Below are positions 43,025 to 56,474 of a DNA stretch of 64,000 nt, piece after piece. A model generated the notes under the pieces. The model had not been told where the DNA came from, ran no database searches, and worked only from the letters and a program-made list of their open reading frames with translations. Position 1 is the first letter of the stretch. The number at the start of each line of letters is the position of its first letter. The stretch is from Staphylococcus sp. NRL 16/872. Its GTDB lineage: Bacteria > Bacillota > Bacilli > Staphylococcales > Staphylococcaceae. A program made the translations under genes and the position numbers. The stretch lies in assembly GCF_022815905.2 (NCBI RefSeq), contig NZ_CP119327.1:744001-808000 (forward strand), written 5' to 3'.

Positions 43025-43543
43025 ATGACAGGTAAAACACATATGTCTGCTGGTTTATTAGTAGGTGCTTTAACAACTGAACATTTTCAAACCGATCTTT
43101 TTTCAACTGTTACAGTCATATGCTTAGCAATAGTCTCAAGTTTACTTCCTGATATATGTCATACTAGGAGTAAAATTGGAAGACACTTTAAAATATTAAG
43201 CTTTTTTATTAATCTCATCTTTGGTCATCGAACCTTTACGCATTCCATATTATTTATTGGAATGATAGGTTTCTTGCTTATTTTAATACAAACACCTCAA
43301 TACTATTTAGTTTCGATTATCGGTGCAATAACATCTCATGTTATACTAGATATGTTAACACCTAGAGGGGTTAAGTTACTTTATCCTATTCCTTTGACTA
43401 TTAAATTCCCTTTTACATTTAAAACGGGAGGGCTTTTAGATGCATCACTAGCAACCGCTTTGAGTATTGGATCCATATACATATTTTTTCAAACGTTTTT
43501 AGATGACATTCTAAAGCATATTAGTCATTCATTTTTAGGGTAA
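43025..43543 (+). CDS. membrane-bound metal-dependent hydrolase (YdjM/DUF457 family)
   Basis: A 172-aa membrane protein of the DUF457 family. The histidine-rich motifs MTGKTHMSAGLLVGAL at the start, LLPDICHTRSKIGRHF (about 40-55) and FGHRTFTHSILF (about 68-79) are thought to bind metal; four or five hydrophobic helices lie between them. LexA-regulated homologues exist in enterics (YdjM). Substrate unknown. ATAAAGGAG before the ATG. Confidence 0.85.
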   Translation: MTGKTHMSAGLLVGALTTEHFQTDLFSTVTVICLAIVSSLLPDICHTRSKIGRHFKILSFFINLIFGHRTFTHSILFIGMIGFLLILIQTPQYYLVSIIGAITSHVILDMLTPRGVKLLYPIPLTIKFPFTFKTGGLLDASLATALSIGSIYIFFQTFLDDILKHISHSFLG

Positions 43544-43796
43544 TTTCAATAAAGTTGTGAGATAATTTTATTGAAAGATTTAGCTTGTCGACAACGTATT
43601 GTAAAGTATTAAGATTGTCATAAAACCTTGTCTAATGAGTAAAAAGGTTTCTATGTAGTCGAATTAATTGCATTACTTTATTATTAAACATTTGGTTAGG
43701 ATTATTAACAGAGTTAAGTTTTATTTAGTATTTTTTTTAAATTCATATACTTCTTTAAGATTTAAAATTATTGAATTGCCTAGAAGGAGAGTTAAA
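43544..43796 (+). other. gap before the uridylyltransferase gene
   Basis: 253 AT-rich bases. A short stem AAACCTT/AAGGTTT (about 43,623-43,650) is the only clear structure; no T run follows it. The open frame across the end of this gap has no ribosome binding site. The promoter of the next gene probably lies here but I cannot assign it. Confidence 0.35.
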
Positions 43797-44984
43797 ATGT
43801 TAGACCAAAGTAAACTAGAGAAATATAATCAAGAACATTTAAGCGAATATGAAAAGCTAATGAGCAATAATGAAAAAGAGAAACTTGAAAGTAAAGTTGA
43901 AACATTAGATTTAGAGTTTATTCAAAATCTTTATCAAGATTTATATGTTAATCGCAAAACGATTTCTGATGTTTCATCAGTGTCTGAAGTTGAATTTATG
44001 CGTAAAGCAGAATTAACAGACCAAGAACGTGAAAAATATGAACGTAAAGGTATTGAAGCAATTAGAAACGGTGAATTTGCAGTATTACTAATGGCTGGCG
44101 GTCAAGGTACGCGCTTAGGGTATAAAGGGCCTAAAGGGTCCTTTGAAATTGATGGTGTCAGCTTATTTGAACTTCAAGCAAGACAATTATTGAAATTAAA
44201 ACAAGAGACGGGTCATTTATTAAATTGGTATATTATGACAAGTGATATCAATCATGATGAGACGTTAACATATTTTAAAGAGCATAATTATTTTGATTAT
44301 AATCCTGATAATATTCACTTTTTCAAACAAGATAATATTGTTGCATTGAGTGAACAAGGACGTCTTGTACTTAACGAACAAGGTTATATTATGGAAACAC
44401 CGAATGGTAATGGTGGTGTATTTAAGTCCTTAGAGAAAGAAGGTTATCTAGATAAAATGAACTCAGATGGAGTTAAATTTATCTTTTTAAATAATATAGA
44501 TAATGTTTTAGTGAAAGTGCTAGATCCATTGTTTGCTGGTTATACAGTTATACATGATAAAGACGTTACATCCAAATCAATCCAACCTAAAGATGGTGAG
44601 AGTGTTGGACGATTAGTAAATAAGGATAGTAAAGATACTGTATTAGAATATTCTGAGTTAGATGAAGAGATAGCTAATACATTTGATAATGCTAATATTG
44701 GTATTCATGCGTTTAAATTAGAATTTATTAAAGAAGCGGTAAATAAAGATTTACCATATCATTTAGCTATTAAAAAACTAAAACAATTAGATGATGATTT
44801 TGGTGTAATTGAAAAACCAACATTGAAATTTGAATTATTTTATTTTGATATTTTTAGATACGCTAAAGATTTTATAACGCTACAAGTTCCTCGTGAAGAA
44901 GAATTTTCACCTTTAAAAAATAAAGAAGGAAAAGATAGTGTTGAAACAGCTACTGCTGATTTAAAACGTATGAATTTGATATAA
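43797..44984 (+). CDS. UDP-sugar pyrophosphorylase family uridylyltransferase
   Basis: A 395-aa uridylyltransferase of the eukaryote-like UDP-GlcNAc/UDP-glucose pyrophosphorylase family, corresponding to the S. aureus probable uridylyltransferase. The nucleotide-binding loop [22 protein letters not shown] (about 98-119), then [14 protein letters not shown] and [15 protein letters not shown] are clear. It would make a UDP-activated sugar from UTP and a sugar-1-phosphate; which sugar is not certain, as GlmU already supplies UDP-GlcNAc. Start: ATG with AAGGAGAG upstream. Confidence 0.9.
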   Translation: MLDQSKLEKYNQEHLSEYEKLMSNNEKEKLESKVETLDLEFIQNLYQDLYVNRKTISDVSSVSEVEFMRKAELTDQEREKYERKGIEAIRNGEFAVLLMAGGQGTRLGYKGPKGSFEIDGVSLFELQARQLLKLKQETGHLLNWYIMTSDINHDETLTYFKEHNYFDYNPDNIHFFKQDNIVALSEQGRLVLNEQGYIMETPNGNGGVFKSLEKEGYLDKMNSDGVKFIFLNNIDNVLVKVLDPLFAGYTVIHDKDVTSKSIQPKDGESVGRLVNKDSKDTVLEYSELDEEIANTFDNANIGIHAFKLEFIKEAVNKDLPYHLAIKKLKQLDDDFGVIEKPTLKFELFYFDIFRYAKDFITLQVPREEEFSPLKNKEGKDSVETATADLKRMNLI

Positions 44985-45002
44985 AAAGGATGGTGGAAGT
45001 AG

Positions 45003-45686
45003 ATGTCTAAAACATCTAAGAATACAAAAGATACTGTTGTTGAATCTTTTAAAGACATCATTCCTCTATCTTTTGGTGAAGAAATAGGTAATGCAGCATC
45101 TCATGGAGCTGCAGCATTATTAATGCTGTTTATCCTACCTTATGCAGCGGTTCATAGTTATGGTGAACATGGCACTCTAAGTTCAGTTAGTGTGTCGATA
45201 TATGTAATAAGTATTTTTATGATGTTTATCTCTTCAACTATCTATCATTCCATGCAAAACTATACTGCACATAAATACATACTAAGAATTATTGATCACA
45301 GTATGATTTATGTTGCTATTGCAGGAACTTATACTCCAGTGCTTTTAACAGTAGTAGGTGGTTGGATAGGATGGCTCGTATTTATATTATTATGGGGCAC
45401 TACAATATGGGGCATTTTATATAAATCCATCTCGGTAAAGGTTAACCAAAAACTAAGTTTAATCGTCTACTTAGTCATGGGGTGGGTTGGTATTATCTTT
45501 TTACCAATCATTATCATGCGAACATCATGGCTCTTTTTATTATTTATTGTACTCGGTGGCGTTTCCTATACAATCGGAGCATGGTTTTATGCGCAGAAAA
45601 ATCGCCCTTATTTTCATATGATTTGGCATATATTTATTGTGATAGCTTCATTTTTACATTTAATCGCTATTCTATATTTTATGTGA
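45003..45686 (+). CDS. haemolysin III family membrane protein (PAQR type)
   Basis: A 227-aa protein with seven predicted membrane helices, of the YqfA/HlyIII branch of the PAQR superfamily. The metal-binding motifs are visible: SSTIYHSM in the second helix region (about 78-85), IDHSMIYVAIAGTYTP (about 97-112) and MIWHIFIVIASFLHL near the end. The name comes from a Bacillus protein; real haemolytic activity is doubtful and a hydrolase role is possible. 18 bases after the uridylyltransferase gene, so probably co-transcribed. Confidence 0.88.
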   Translation: MSKTSKNTKDTVVESFKDIIPLSFGEEIGNAASHGAAALLMLFILPYAAVHSYGEHGTLSSVSVSIYVISIFMMFISSTIYHSMQNYTAHKYILRIIDHSMIYVAIAGTYTPVLLTVVGGWIGWLVFILLWGTTIWGILYKSISVKVNQKLSLIVYLVMGWVGIIFLPIIIMRTSWLFLLFIVLGGVSYTIGAWFYAQKNRPYFHMIWHIFIVIASFLHLIAILYFM

Positions 45687-45745
45687 ATATTTCTTTGACT
45701 AATGAGACAGCTCTTAATCTTAAGTTTAAGTAGGAATTGAATATG

Positions 45746-45787
45746 TTATAGGACTGATGATTATAGGTCATCAGTCCTATTTTTATG
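45746..45787 (+). terminator. terminator after the haemolysin III gene
   Basis: ATAGGACTGATGA and TCATCAGTCCTAT form a 13-bp stem with a 7-base loop, followed by TTTT. The core GGACTGATGA recurs at both ends of the insertion sequence at 56,678-58,166. Confidence 0.88.
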
Positions 45788-45882
45788 GGAAAACTTCAAT
45801 TTTTATTGCGTTTAACTATTATCTACGATTATGCTATTACATGACTTTAAAAAAATCTTTAAAAAATGAGGAGGTTCAATTA

Positions 45883-47220
45883 ATGAATATAAAATCAATA
45901 GGGATTGTAGTTACGTTAGTACTAACAATGTTTATGGCCGCAATTGAAAGTTCAATTATTTCACTAGCTATGCCAACAATACGTAAAGATTTACATGCAG
46001 GTCCTGAAATATCTTTAGTATTTACTGTTTATTTTATTGCTTTAGTAGTAGCGAATCCTATTGTAGGTGAACTATTAACTCGATTTAAAATATTATATAT
46101 TGCAATGGTAGGACTACTTTTATTTGGAATTGGTAGTTTAATGTCAGGTATGAGTGGCACTTTTTATATGCTTATTGTTTCAAGAGCTATCCAAGGTATC
46201 GGTGCAGGTGTCATGATGTCATTAACACAAATCGTTCCGAAACTCGCTTTTGAGATTCCTTTTCGTTATAAAATCATGGGCATCGTAGGTAGTGTATGGG
46301 GAATTTCTAGTATCATTGGACCATTACTTGGTGGAGGCATTTTAGAATTTGCGACATGGCATTGGCTATTCTTTATCAATATCCCAATTGCAATTATTGC
46401 CATTATTCTAGCATTCCTAACATTTCACTTTTCGGAAGAAACGGAAGTACAAGCAGGTCGTTTTGATGTGAAAGGCTTATCTCTCTTTTATATCTTTATT
46501 GGTTTATTAATGTTTAGTATTTTAAATAAATCAATGCTTATTTTAAACTTAGTAGCATTCATATTAGCCATTATTATTGCCATCGTGTTAGTTAAATTTG
46601 AGAATAAAACTACGCATCCTTTTATTCCTATAGGTGAATTTAATCGTTCAGTCTCATTAGTATTTATAACTGATTTACTAATCGCGATGTGTTTAATGGG
46701 ATATAATTTATATATTCCTGTTTATCTTCAAGATCACTTGAAATTATCTCCATTACAAAGTGGTTTAGTCATCTTTCCTCTATCAGTAGCATGGCTTACT
46801 TTAAACTTTAATCTAGCTAGAATAGAAGATAGATTATCTAGAAAAGCATTATATATAGGCGCTTTCACTTTATTATTAGTAAGTAGTACCATTTTAATCT
46901 TTGGTTCAAATGCACCACTTCTAATTGCAGCAACAGTTATATTAGCAGGTTTAAGCTTTGGATTTGTTTATACAAAAGATAGTGTGATTGTGCAAGAGGA
47001 AACAAATTCAAAACATATGAAGAAAATGATGTCATTTTATGCGTTAACTAAAAATTTAGGTTCATCTATTGGATCTACTATAATGGGTTATTTATATGCT
47101 ATGTCTACAGGATTAATAGATGGTAACTTACACAACATACTTGGTGCAGTGTCAGTGGTAGCTATAGTCTTAATTGTAATTTGGATAACATTGTATAAAA
47201 ATGACCAACAAAGTGCGTAG
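45883..47220 (+). CDS. sdrM: multidrug efflux MFS transporter SdrM-like
   Basis: A 445-aa drug:H+ antiporter of the DHA2 type with about 12-14 membrane segments. Motif A/C-like segments are RAIQGIGAGVMMSLTQIV (about 104-121) and GIVGSVWGISSIIGPLLGGGI. The order sdrM-sepA-lmrB is that of S. aureus, where SdrM exports norfloxacin, acriflavine and ethidium. ATG chosen with GAGGAGG eight bases upstream; the longer frame would begin inside the preceding terminator. Confidence 0.88.
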   Translation: MNIKSIGIVVTLVLTMFMAAIESSIISLAMPTIRKDLHAGPEISLVFTVYFIALVVANPIVGELLTRFKILYIAMVGLLLFGIGSLMSGMSGTFYMLIVSRAIQGIGAGVMMSLTQIVPKLAFEIPFRYKIMGIVGSVWGISSIIGPLLGGGILEFATWHWLFFINIPIAIIAIILAFLTFHFSEETEVQAGRFDVKGLSLFYIFIGLLMFSILNKSMLILNLVAFILAIIIAIVLVKFENKTTHPFIPIGEFNRSVSLVFITDLLIAMCLMGYNLYIPVYLQDHLKLSPLQSGLVIFPLSVAWLTLNFNLARIEDRLSRKALYIGAFTLLLVSSTILIFGSNAPLLIAATVILAGLSFGFVYTKDSVIVQEETNSKHMKKMMSFYALTKNLGSSIGSTIMGYLYAMSTGLIDGNLHNILGAVSVVAIVLIVIWITLYKNDQQSA

Positions 47221-47268
47221 TAAAGCATATAAGCGTTGAAATAAAATCAATTATTATTAAAAATCGAT

Positions 47269-47319
47269 GCGACCAATGAAATCTTTCAATTTGAATTGAT
47301 TTCTGGTTGCTTTTTTATT
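47269..47319 (+). terminator. sdrM terminator
   Basis: GCGACCAATGAAATC and GATTTCTGGTTGC form an imperfect stem (bulge in the left arm) followed by T6. Confidence 0.75.
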
Positions 47320-47454
47320 TGTACACTTTCAAATACGAAAACTTGAGCTTAGGGAAACGATAAGTTGCGCCGTATTATAATTTCTTTAAATTTTATATTG
47401 GTTACTATAAGTGATAAAATATGCGTGTAAAACTAACATAGGAGGGCAATATTA

Positions 47455-47922
47455 ATGAGATTTTCAAAAAATAAATTTAATAATATTGTTGTAATGATTT
47501 TTGTCCTCGCTATTTTTGTAGTTTCTGGTGGGATATTTTTAACGTTTCTAGGATTTGGTTTATTCGGTTTAAGTCGAATCCTTATTTTTTTAAAGTTAGG
47601 ATATTTTACGTATAATAAGAATTTTTTTGATAATTTAATCTATTACGGTAGTTATATTGTTTTCGGATATTTTATCTTATTTGCTATTGAACATTTAATG
47701 GATTACTTCAGAAAACAGTTGCCAAACAATCCGTATTTTAACGGTGCAACTTATCATTTAATTTCTTATATCGTTACTACAGTGATGTTTTATTTTATTA
47801 TCCATATTCATTATGTATATATAAAAATTGAATTTTGGGTAATTGCAGTAATAATCGGATTACTATTTATTTTTAAAATTATTTTTTATCCTGAAAGTGA
47901 AAACTTAAATGAAAATAAATAA
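47455..47922 (+). CDS. sepA: multidrug resistance efflux protein SepA
   Basis: A 155-aa hydrophobic protein with four membrane segments (about 10-35, 55-80, 100-122, 128-148), the size and form of staphylococcal SepA, reported to lower sensitivity to dyes and antiseptics. It is not related to the SMR family despite similar size. Position between sdrM and the lmrB-like gene supports the name. ATAGGAGGGC lies before the ATG. Confidence 0.88.
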   Translation: MRFSKNKFNNIVVMIFVLAIFVVSGGIFLTFLGFGLFGLSRILIFLKLGYFTYNKNFFDNLIYYGSYIVFGYFILFAIEHLMDYFRKQLPNNPYFNGATYHLISYIVTTVMFYFIIHIHYVYIKIEFWVIAVIIGLLFIFKIIFYPESENLNENK

Positions 47923-48000
47923 ATATAAGCATTTAATTTGCGAAGGAAAAGAATATTTGTTTGAATGTTTAATTACTGATTAATTAAAAGGAGACTATCA

Positions 48001-49452
48001 ATGGCAAATATCGAAGTGTCTAAGCGCAAAAGTAATTTAATCGTTGCCGTTATGCTTTTAAGTGCTTTTATAGCCATTTTAAATCAAACGCTATTAAATA
48101 CTGCATTACCTCATATAATGAGAGAATTGCATACTTCCGAGAATACAGCACAATGGCTAGTAACAGGATTTATGCTAGTTAATGGAACAATGATTCCTTT
48201 AACCGCCTTTCTCATGGATCGAATAAAAACTAAACCACTTTATTTAGTTTCAATGGGAATGTTCCTAGTTGGTTCCATCATTGCAGCGATTGCTCCTAAT
48301 TTTGGTACTTTAATGGTAGCCAGAATTATTCAAGCAATGGGCGCAGGTATAATTATGCCACTAATGCAATTCACTTTATTTACTTTATTTTCTAAAGAAA
48401 AACGTGGATTCGCAATGGGACTTGCAGGGTTAGTTATTCAATTCGCTCCAGCAATTGGGCCTACATTTACAGGTTTAATAATAGATAATGCAAGTTGGAG
48501 AGTTCCATTCATTATAGTAGTAGGTATTGCTCTAGTAGGATATATTTTCGGTGCTATTTCTTTAACAAGTTATAATGAAACGAAACAGACACAATTAGAT
48601 AAACGTTCTGTAGTTTATTCAACATTAGGCTTTGGATTAATGTTATACGCTTTCAGTAGTGCAGGAAATCTAGGATTTACAAATCCTATTGTCATTATTT
48701 CATTTATAATTGGAATGATTATTGTGGGCGTATTTATAAGAAGACAATTAACTATTTCCAATCCTTTATTAAACTTATGGGTATTTAGAAGTAAAATATT
48801 CACCTTTAGTACTATTACTTCAATGATTGTAATGATGTCAATGGTTGGACCAGCCTTACTTATTCCATTATTTGTACAAAATGGTTTAGGTCTCTCAGCG
48901 TTTATGTCTGGGATGGTAATTATGCCAGGTGCATTACTTAATGGTTTAATGTCAGTGTATACTGGCAAAATTTACGATAAATACGGACCTCGATTACTCA
49001 TATTAACAGGTTTTTCTATACTAACTATCACTACGATTTTCTTAGCTTTCTTAAAATACGATACATCCTATACCTTATTAGTAGTAGTTTATGCTATAAG
49101 AATGTTTGCTGTATCATTATTAATGATGCCTATTAATACAACAGGTATTAATGCATTGAAAAATAAGGATATATCACATGGGACTGCAATTATGAACTTC
49201 GGTCGTGTTATGGCAGGTTCATTAGGGACAGCGCTAATGGTTACATTTATGAGTATAGGGGCAAAATTGTTGAGTCCGGATGCAACTAAAAATGTGAGCA
49301 AAGAAATACTTGAACGACAAAGTGTTGCGGCAGGTGTAGACTTATCGTTTGCTATTGTTTCTGTTTTAGTTGTAATAGGATTTGTTTTCTCTTTATTTAT
49401 TAAAGAAGATAGACACCCTTCACAAAAATCCAAAAATACACGTGATATATAA
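48001..49452 (+). CDS. drug efflux MFS transporter, DHA2/LmrB type
   Basis: A 483-aa transporter with about 14 hydrophobic segments of the EmrB/LmrB (DHA2) group. LLNTALPHIMRELHTSENTAQWLVTGFML (about 30-58) and RIIQAMGAGIIMPLMQF (about 103-119) are typical motifs. The S. aureus neighbour of sepA is annotated lmrB; lincomycin export itself is not shown by sequence. AAAGGAG lies before the ATG. Confidence 0.88.
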   Translation: MANIEVSKRKSNLIVAVMLLSAFIAILNQTLLNTALPHIMRELHTSENTAQWLVTGFMLVNGTMIPLTAFLMDRIKTKPLYLVSMGMFLVGSIIAAIAPNFGTLMVARIIQAMGAGIIMPLMQFTLFTLFSKEKRGFAMGLAGLVIQFAPAIGPTFTGLIIDNASWRVPFIIVVGIALVGYIFGAISLTSYNETKQTQLDKRSVVYSTLGFGLMLYAFSSAGNLGFTNPIVIISFIIGMIIVGVFIRRQLTISNPLLNLWVFRSKIFTFSTITSMIVMMSMVGPALLIPLFVQNGLGLSAFMSGMVIMPGALLNGLMSVYTGKIYDKYGPRLLILTGFSILTITTIFLAFLKYDTSYTLLVVVYAIRMFAVSLLMMPINTTGINALKNKDISHGTAIMNFGRVMAGSLGTALMVTFMSIGAKLLSPDATKNVSKEILERQSVAAGVDLSFAIVSVLVVIGFVFSLFIKEDRHPSQKSKNTRDI

Positions 49453-49465
49453 TATTGATGATTAA

Positions 49466-49508
49466 AGAAGTTAGCATTAAATTAATGAGCTAACTTCTTT
49501 TTTTGTTT
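49466..49508 (+). terminator. terminator after the lmrB-like gene
   Basis: AGAAGTTAGC and GCTAACTTCT form a 10-bp stem with a 13-base loop followed by T7. Confidence 0.9.
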
Positions 49509-49598
49509 AGCTAAAAATAATATACTTATTGAGATAGGCACAAGGTATGTACATATTTGTTAAAATATACATATAAAGAATACTAAGGGGGATTTACA

Positions 49599-50666
49599 TT
49601 GTTAACGGTAGATCAAGTAAAAGAAATAGTTGGAGAATTAAAAGATCCAATTATCGATGTACCTCTTAAAGAAACAGATGGTATTGTCGAAGTTAAAACT
49701 AAAGAAGAAATAGAACATGTTAGCGTCAAAGTTGCAATTGCTCAATTAGGAGGACAACCTCAATTAGATTTACAAATGGCAATTGTTAAGGCACTAAAAG
49801 AAAACGGAGCAAATACAGTAGGTATACGTTTTGATGAATTACCTGCTGACAAAGTTGAACAATATACAGGTAAAGAGAAAGAACAGCCTAAAACAATAGA
49901 AGGATTATTATCAAAAGATAATCCAGTTGAATTTATAGCTATAGCCTCTGGTAAAGGTGGAGTAGGTAAATCAACTGTTGCAGTAAATTTAGCAGTTGCT
50001 TTAGCACGTGAAGGTAAAAGAGTAGGATTAGTTGATGCAGATATTTATGGTTTCAGTGTTCCTGATATGATGGGCATTGATGAAAAACCAGGAGTTGAAG
50101 GAAAAACAATTATTCCAGTAGAACGTCATGGAGTAAAAGTAATTTCAATGGCTTTCTTTGTAGAAGAAAATGCTCCAGTTATTTGGCGTGGTCCTATGCT
50201 AGGTAAAATGTTGACGAACTTCTTTGTAGAAGTGAAATGGGGAGAACTCGATTATTTATTACTTGATTTACCTCCAGGTACAGGAGATGTAGCATTAGAT
50301 GTACATTCTATGTTACCAAGCAGTAAAGAAATTATCGTTACAACCCCTCATCCAACAGCTGCATTTGTTGCTGCAAGAGCGGGTGCGATGGCAAAACACA
50401 CTGAACATTCAATTCTTGGTGTTATTGAAAACATGAGTTACTTTGAAAGTAAAGAAACAGGTAATAAAGAATATGTATTTGGAAAAGGCGGAGGTCGTAA
50501 ACTAGCAGATGAGTTAAATACGCAACTACTAGGTGAATTACCATTAGAACAGCCAACTTGGAATCCAAAAGACTTTTCACCATCCATATATCAAGAGGAA
50601 GATCGCTTAGGTGGAATCTATAAACAAATCGCACAAAAAGTTATTGCATCTACTATTAAGAAATAA
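49599..50666 (+). CDS. Mrp/ApbC-type P-loop ATPase, Fe-S carrier homologue without cysteines
   Basis: A 355-aa Mrp/NBP35-family ATPase with an N-terminal MIP18 (DUF59)-like domain (about 1-90) and a deviant Walker A GKGGVGKST at 118-126, followed by LVDADIYGFSVPDMMG. ApbC in S. aureus is an Fe-S cluster carrier. Canonical Mrp proteins have a CxxC after ENMSYF; here that place reads ENMSYFESKETGNK and the whole protein has no cysteine. The start is TTG with AAGGGGGA upstream. Followed by a terminator and the rRNA operon. Confidence 0.9.
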   Translation: MLTVDQVKEIVGELKDPIIDVPLKETDGIVEVKTKEEIEHVSVKVAIAQLGGQPQLDLQMAIVKALKENGANTVGIRFDELPADKVEQYTGKEKEQPKTIEGLLSKDNPVEFIAIASGKGGVGKSTVAVNLAVALAREGKRVGLVDADIYGFSVPDMMGIDEKPGVEGKTIIPVERHGVKVISMAFFVEENAPVIWRGPMLGKMLTNFFVEVKWGELDYLLLDLPPGTGDVALDVHSMLPSSKEIIVTTPHPTAAFVAARAGAMAKHTEHSILGVIENMSYFESKETGNKEYVFGKGGGRKLADELNTQLLGELPLEQPTWNPKDFSPSIYQEEDRLGGIYKQIAQKVIASTIKK

Positions 50667-50687
50667 AAACTAAAAAAGTGTAATAAA

Positions 50688-50721
50688 AACGCATGAAATA
50701 TTAAATTTCATGCGTTTTTTC
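50688..50721 (+). terminator. terminator of the mrp/apbC-type gene
   Basis: AACGCATGAAAT and ATTTCATGCGTT form a 12-bp stem with an 8-base loop and a T6 run. Confidence 0.92.
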
Positions 50722-50815
50722 TATTGCAATTTTTTGAAAAACTGATAGAATATTTTTTTGTGAGCAACAGAAATTATTAAAGTTGCTTCACAATAAAAAT
50801 TATTTCAAATTATTG

Positions 50816-50844
50816 TTGACTTACATCTTTCAATTTGATAAGAT
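50816..50844 (+). promoter_or_regulatory. rRNA operon promoter P1
   Basis: TTGACT (50816-50821), 17-base spacer, TAAGAT (50839-50844), with A-rich sequence just upstream that could be an UP element. About 270 bases before mature 16S. Confidence 0.75.
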
Positions 50845-50961
50845 ATAAAAGTCGTCAAAAAGATGTAAATTCTTTTAAGGGATTGTTAAAATGGTGTAAA
50901 ACTTACCATTGCAAAACTCGAAATGATGATTTAAAATAATAAAAGTAATCAAAAAAAGTTG

Positions 50962-50990
50962 TTGACTTTCTTTCTTAGAAGTTATACAAT
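50962..50990 (+). promoter_or_regulatory. rRNA operon promoter P2
   Basis: TTGACT (50962-50967), 17-base spacer, TACAAT (50985-50990), again behind an A-tract (ATCAAAAAAAG). Two near-identical promoters in tandem are usual for rrn operons. The stretch 50,845-50,961 holds no gene. Confidence 0.8.
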
Positions 50991-51014
50991 AAAAGAGATT
51001 GTTTTTAAAAATGA

Positions 51015-51045
51015 ACATTGAAAACTGAATGACAATATGTCAACG
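51015..51045 (+). other. left arm of the 16S precursor processing stem
   Basis: The 31 bases beginning ACATTGAAAACTGAATGACA pair almost fully with 52,711-52,740 downstream of 16S. This long stem looping out the 16S rRNA is the expected RNase III substrate. Confidence 0.75.
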
Positions 51046-51115
51046 TTAATTCCAATAAATGTAACTGTAAGTTACAAACACTATTTAGTATTATGAGCTA
51101 ATCAAACATCATAAA

Positions 51116-52678
<1,563 letters not shown>

Positions 52679-52710
52679 ATTCGGAACATCTCGCAGAGAT
52701 GAAGGAATAA

Positions 52711-52740
52711 CGTGACATATTGTATTCAGTTTTGAATGTT
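52711..52740 (+). other. right arm of the 16S precursor processing stem
   Basis: Begins CGTGACATATTGTATTCAGT and is complementary, with about two single-base gaps and one mismatch, to 51,015-51,045. Confidence 0.75.
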
Positions 52741-52890
52741 TATTTCAAACATTCAAAATAAATGATGATTGCATTAAGTGTTATATTTTGATATAATAAC
52801 TCATTGTGATTGTTGAAAATTTAAGTTATTATTTAAAGAAATCGTTTCTCAGACGATGAGACGATTGACTAAATAATAGGAAATTGTACA

Positions 52891-52934
52891 TTGAAAACTA
52901 GATAAGTAAGTAAATAGATTTTACCAAGCAAAAC
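52891..52934 (+). other. left arm of the 23S precursor processing stem
   Basis: Begins TTGAAAACTAGATAAGTAAG and is complementary over most of its length to 55,955-55,997, with small internal bulges. Confidence 0.75.
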
Positions 52935-53023
52935 CGAGTGAATAGAGTTTTAAATAAGCTTGAATTCATAAAAAAATAATCGCTAGTGTTCGAAAGAACA
53001 CTCACAGATTAATAACTATATTA

Positions 53024-55946
<2,923 letters not shown>

Positions 55947-55954
55947 TTTTTCAA

Positions 55955-55997
55955 GTTTTGCGACGCAAAATCTTTACTTACTATCTAGTTTTGAATG
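55955..55997 (+). other. right arm of the 23S precursor processing stem
   Basis: Begins GTTTTGCGACGCAAAATCTT, pairs with 52,891-52,934 and closes the 23S loop before 5S. Confidence 0.75.
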
Positions 55998-56013
55998 TAT
56001 AATCATTCACTTG

Positions 56014-56128
56014 TCTGGTGACAATGGCAAGGAGGTCACACCTGTTCCCATGCCGAACACAGAAGTTAAGCTCCTTAGCGCCGATGGTAGTTGGATTTAC
56101 GTTCCGCTAGAGTAGGACGTTGCCAGGC
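56014..56128 (+). rRNA. rrf: 5S ribosomal RNA
   Basis: 115-base 5S rRNA: starts TCTGGTGACAATGGCAAGGAGG, contains CACCTGTTCCCATGCCGAACACAG-type loop sequence, ends GACGTTGCCAGGC. The ends pair with each other as in all 5S RNAs. Confidence 0.96.
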
Positions 56129-56140
56129 ATATATAATTAT

Positions 56141-56215
56141 TCCGCAGTAGCTCAGTGGTAGAGCTATCGGCTGTTAACCGATCGGTCGTAGGTTCGAATC
56201 CTACCTGCGGAGCCA
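56141..56215 (+). tRNA. tRNA-Asn (GTT)
   Basis: Full cloverleaf with acceptor TCCGCAG/CTGCGGA, anticodon GTT in GCTGTTAACC, T-loop GGTTCGAATCC, and encoded CCA. Confidence 0.97.
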
Positions 56216-56216
56216 T

Positions 56217-56291
56217 GGCTCCTTGGTCAAGCGGTTAAGACACCGCCCTTTCACGGCGGTAACACGGGTTCGAGTCCCGTAGGAGTCACCA
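56217..56291 (+). tRNA. tRNA-Glu (TTC)
   Basis: Acceptor GGCTCCT/AGGAGTC, anticodon TTC in CCTTTCACG, T-loop GGGTTCGAGTCCC, encoded CCA. Separated by one base from tRNA-Asn. In this genus tRNA-Glu also feeds tetrapyrrole synthesis. Confidence 0.97.
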
Positions 56292-56298
56292 TTTTGTT

Positions 56299-56374
56299 GG
56301 AGAATTAGCTCAGCTGGGAGAGCATCTGCCTTACAAGCAGAGGGTCGGCGGTTCGAACCCGTCATTCTCCACCA
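56299..56374 (+). tRNA. tRNA-Val (TAC)
   Basis: Acceptor GGAGAAT/ATTCTCC, D-loop AGCTGGGAGAGC, anticodon TAC in CTTACAAG, T-loop GGTTCGAACCC, encoded CCA. Confidence 0.97.
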
Positions 56375-56384
56375 TTTATATGTC

Positions 56385-56468
56385 GGAGGGGTAGCGAAGT
56401 GGCTAAACGCGGCGGACTGTAAATCCGCTCCTTCGGGTTCGGCAGTTCGAATCTGCCCCCCTCCACCA
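56385..56468 (+). tRNA. tRNA-Tyr (GTA)
   Basis: 84 bases with a long variable arm (CCGCTCCTTCGGGTTCGGC region), acceptor GGAGGGG/CCCCTCC, anticodon GTA in CTGTAAAT, encoded CCA. Confidence 0.97.
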
Positions 56469-56474
56469 TCTTAA

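Noticed and set aside
43668-43796. 43-codon upstream extension of the uridylyltransferase gene
   Set aside because: No homology-like sequence and no ribosome binding site; ATG at 43797 has AAGGAGAG upstream.
45757-45882. Upstream extension of sdrM
   Set aside because: It begins in the hairpin terminator of the previous gene; the ATG at 45883 has a strong GAGGAGG.
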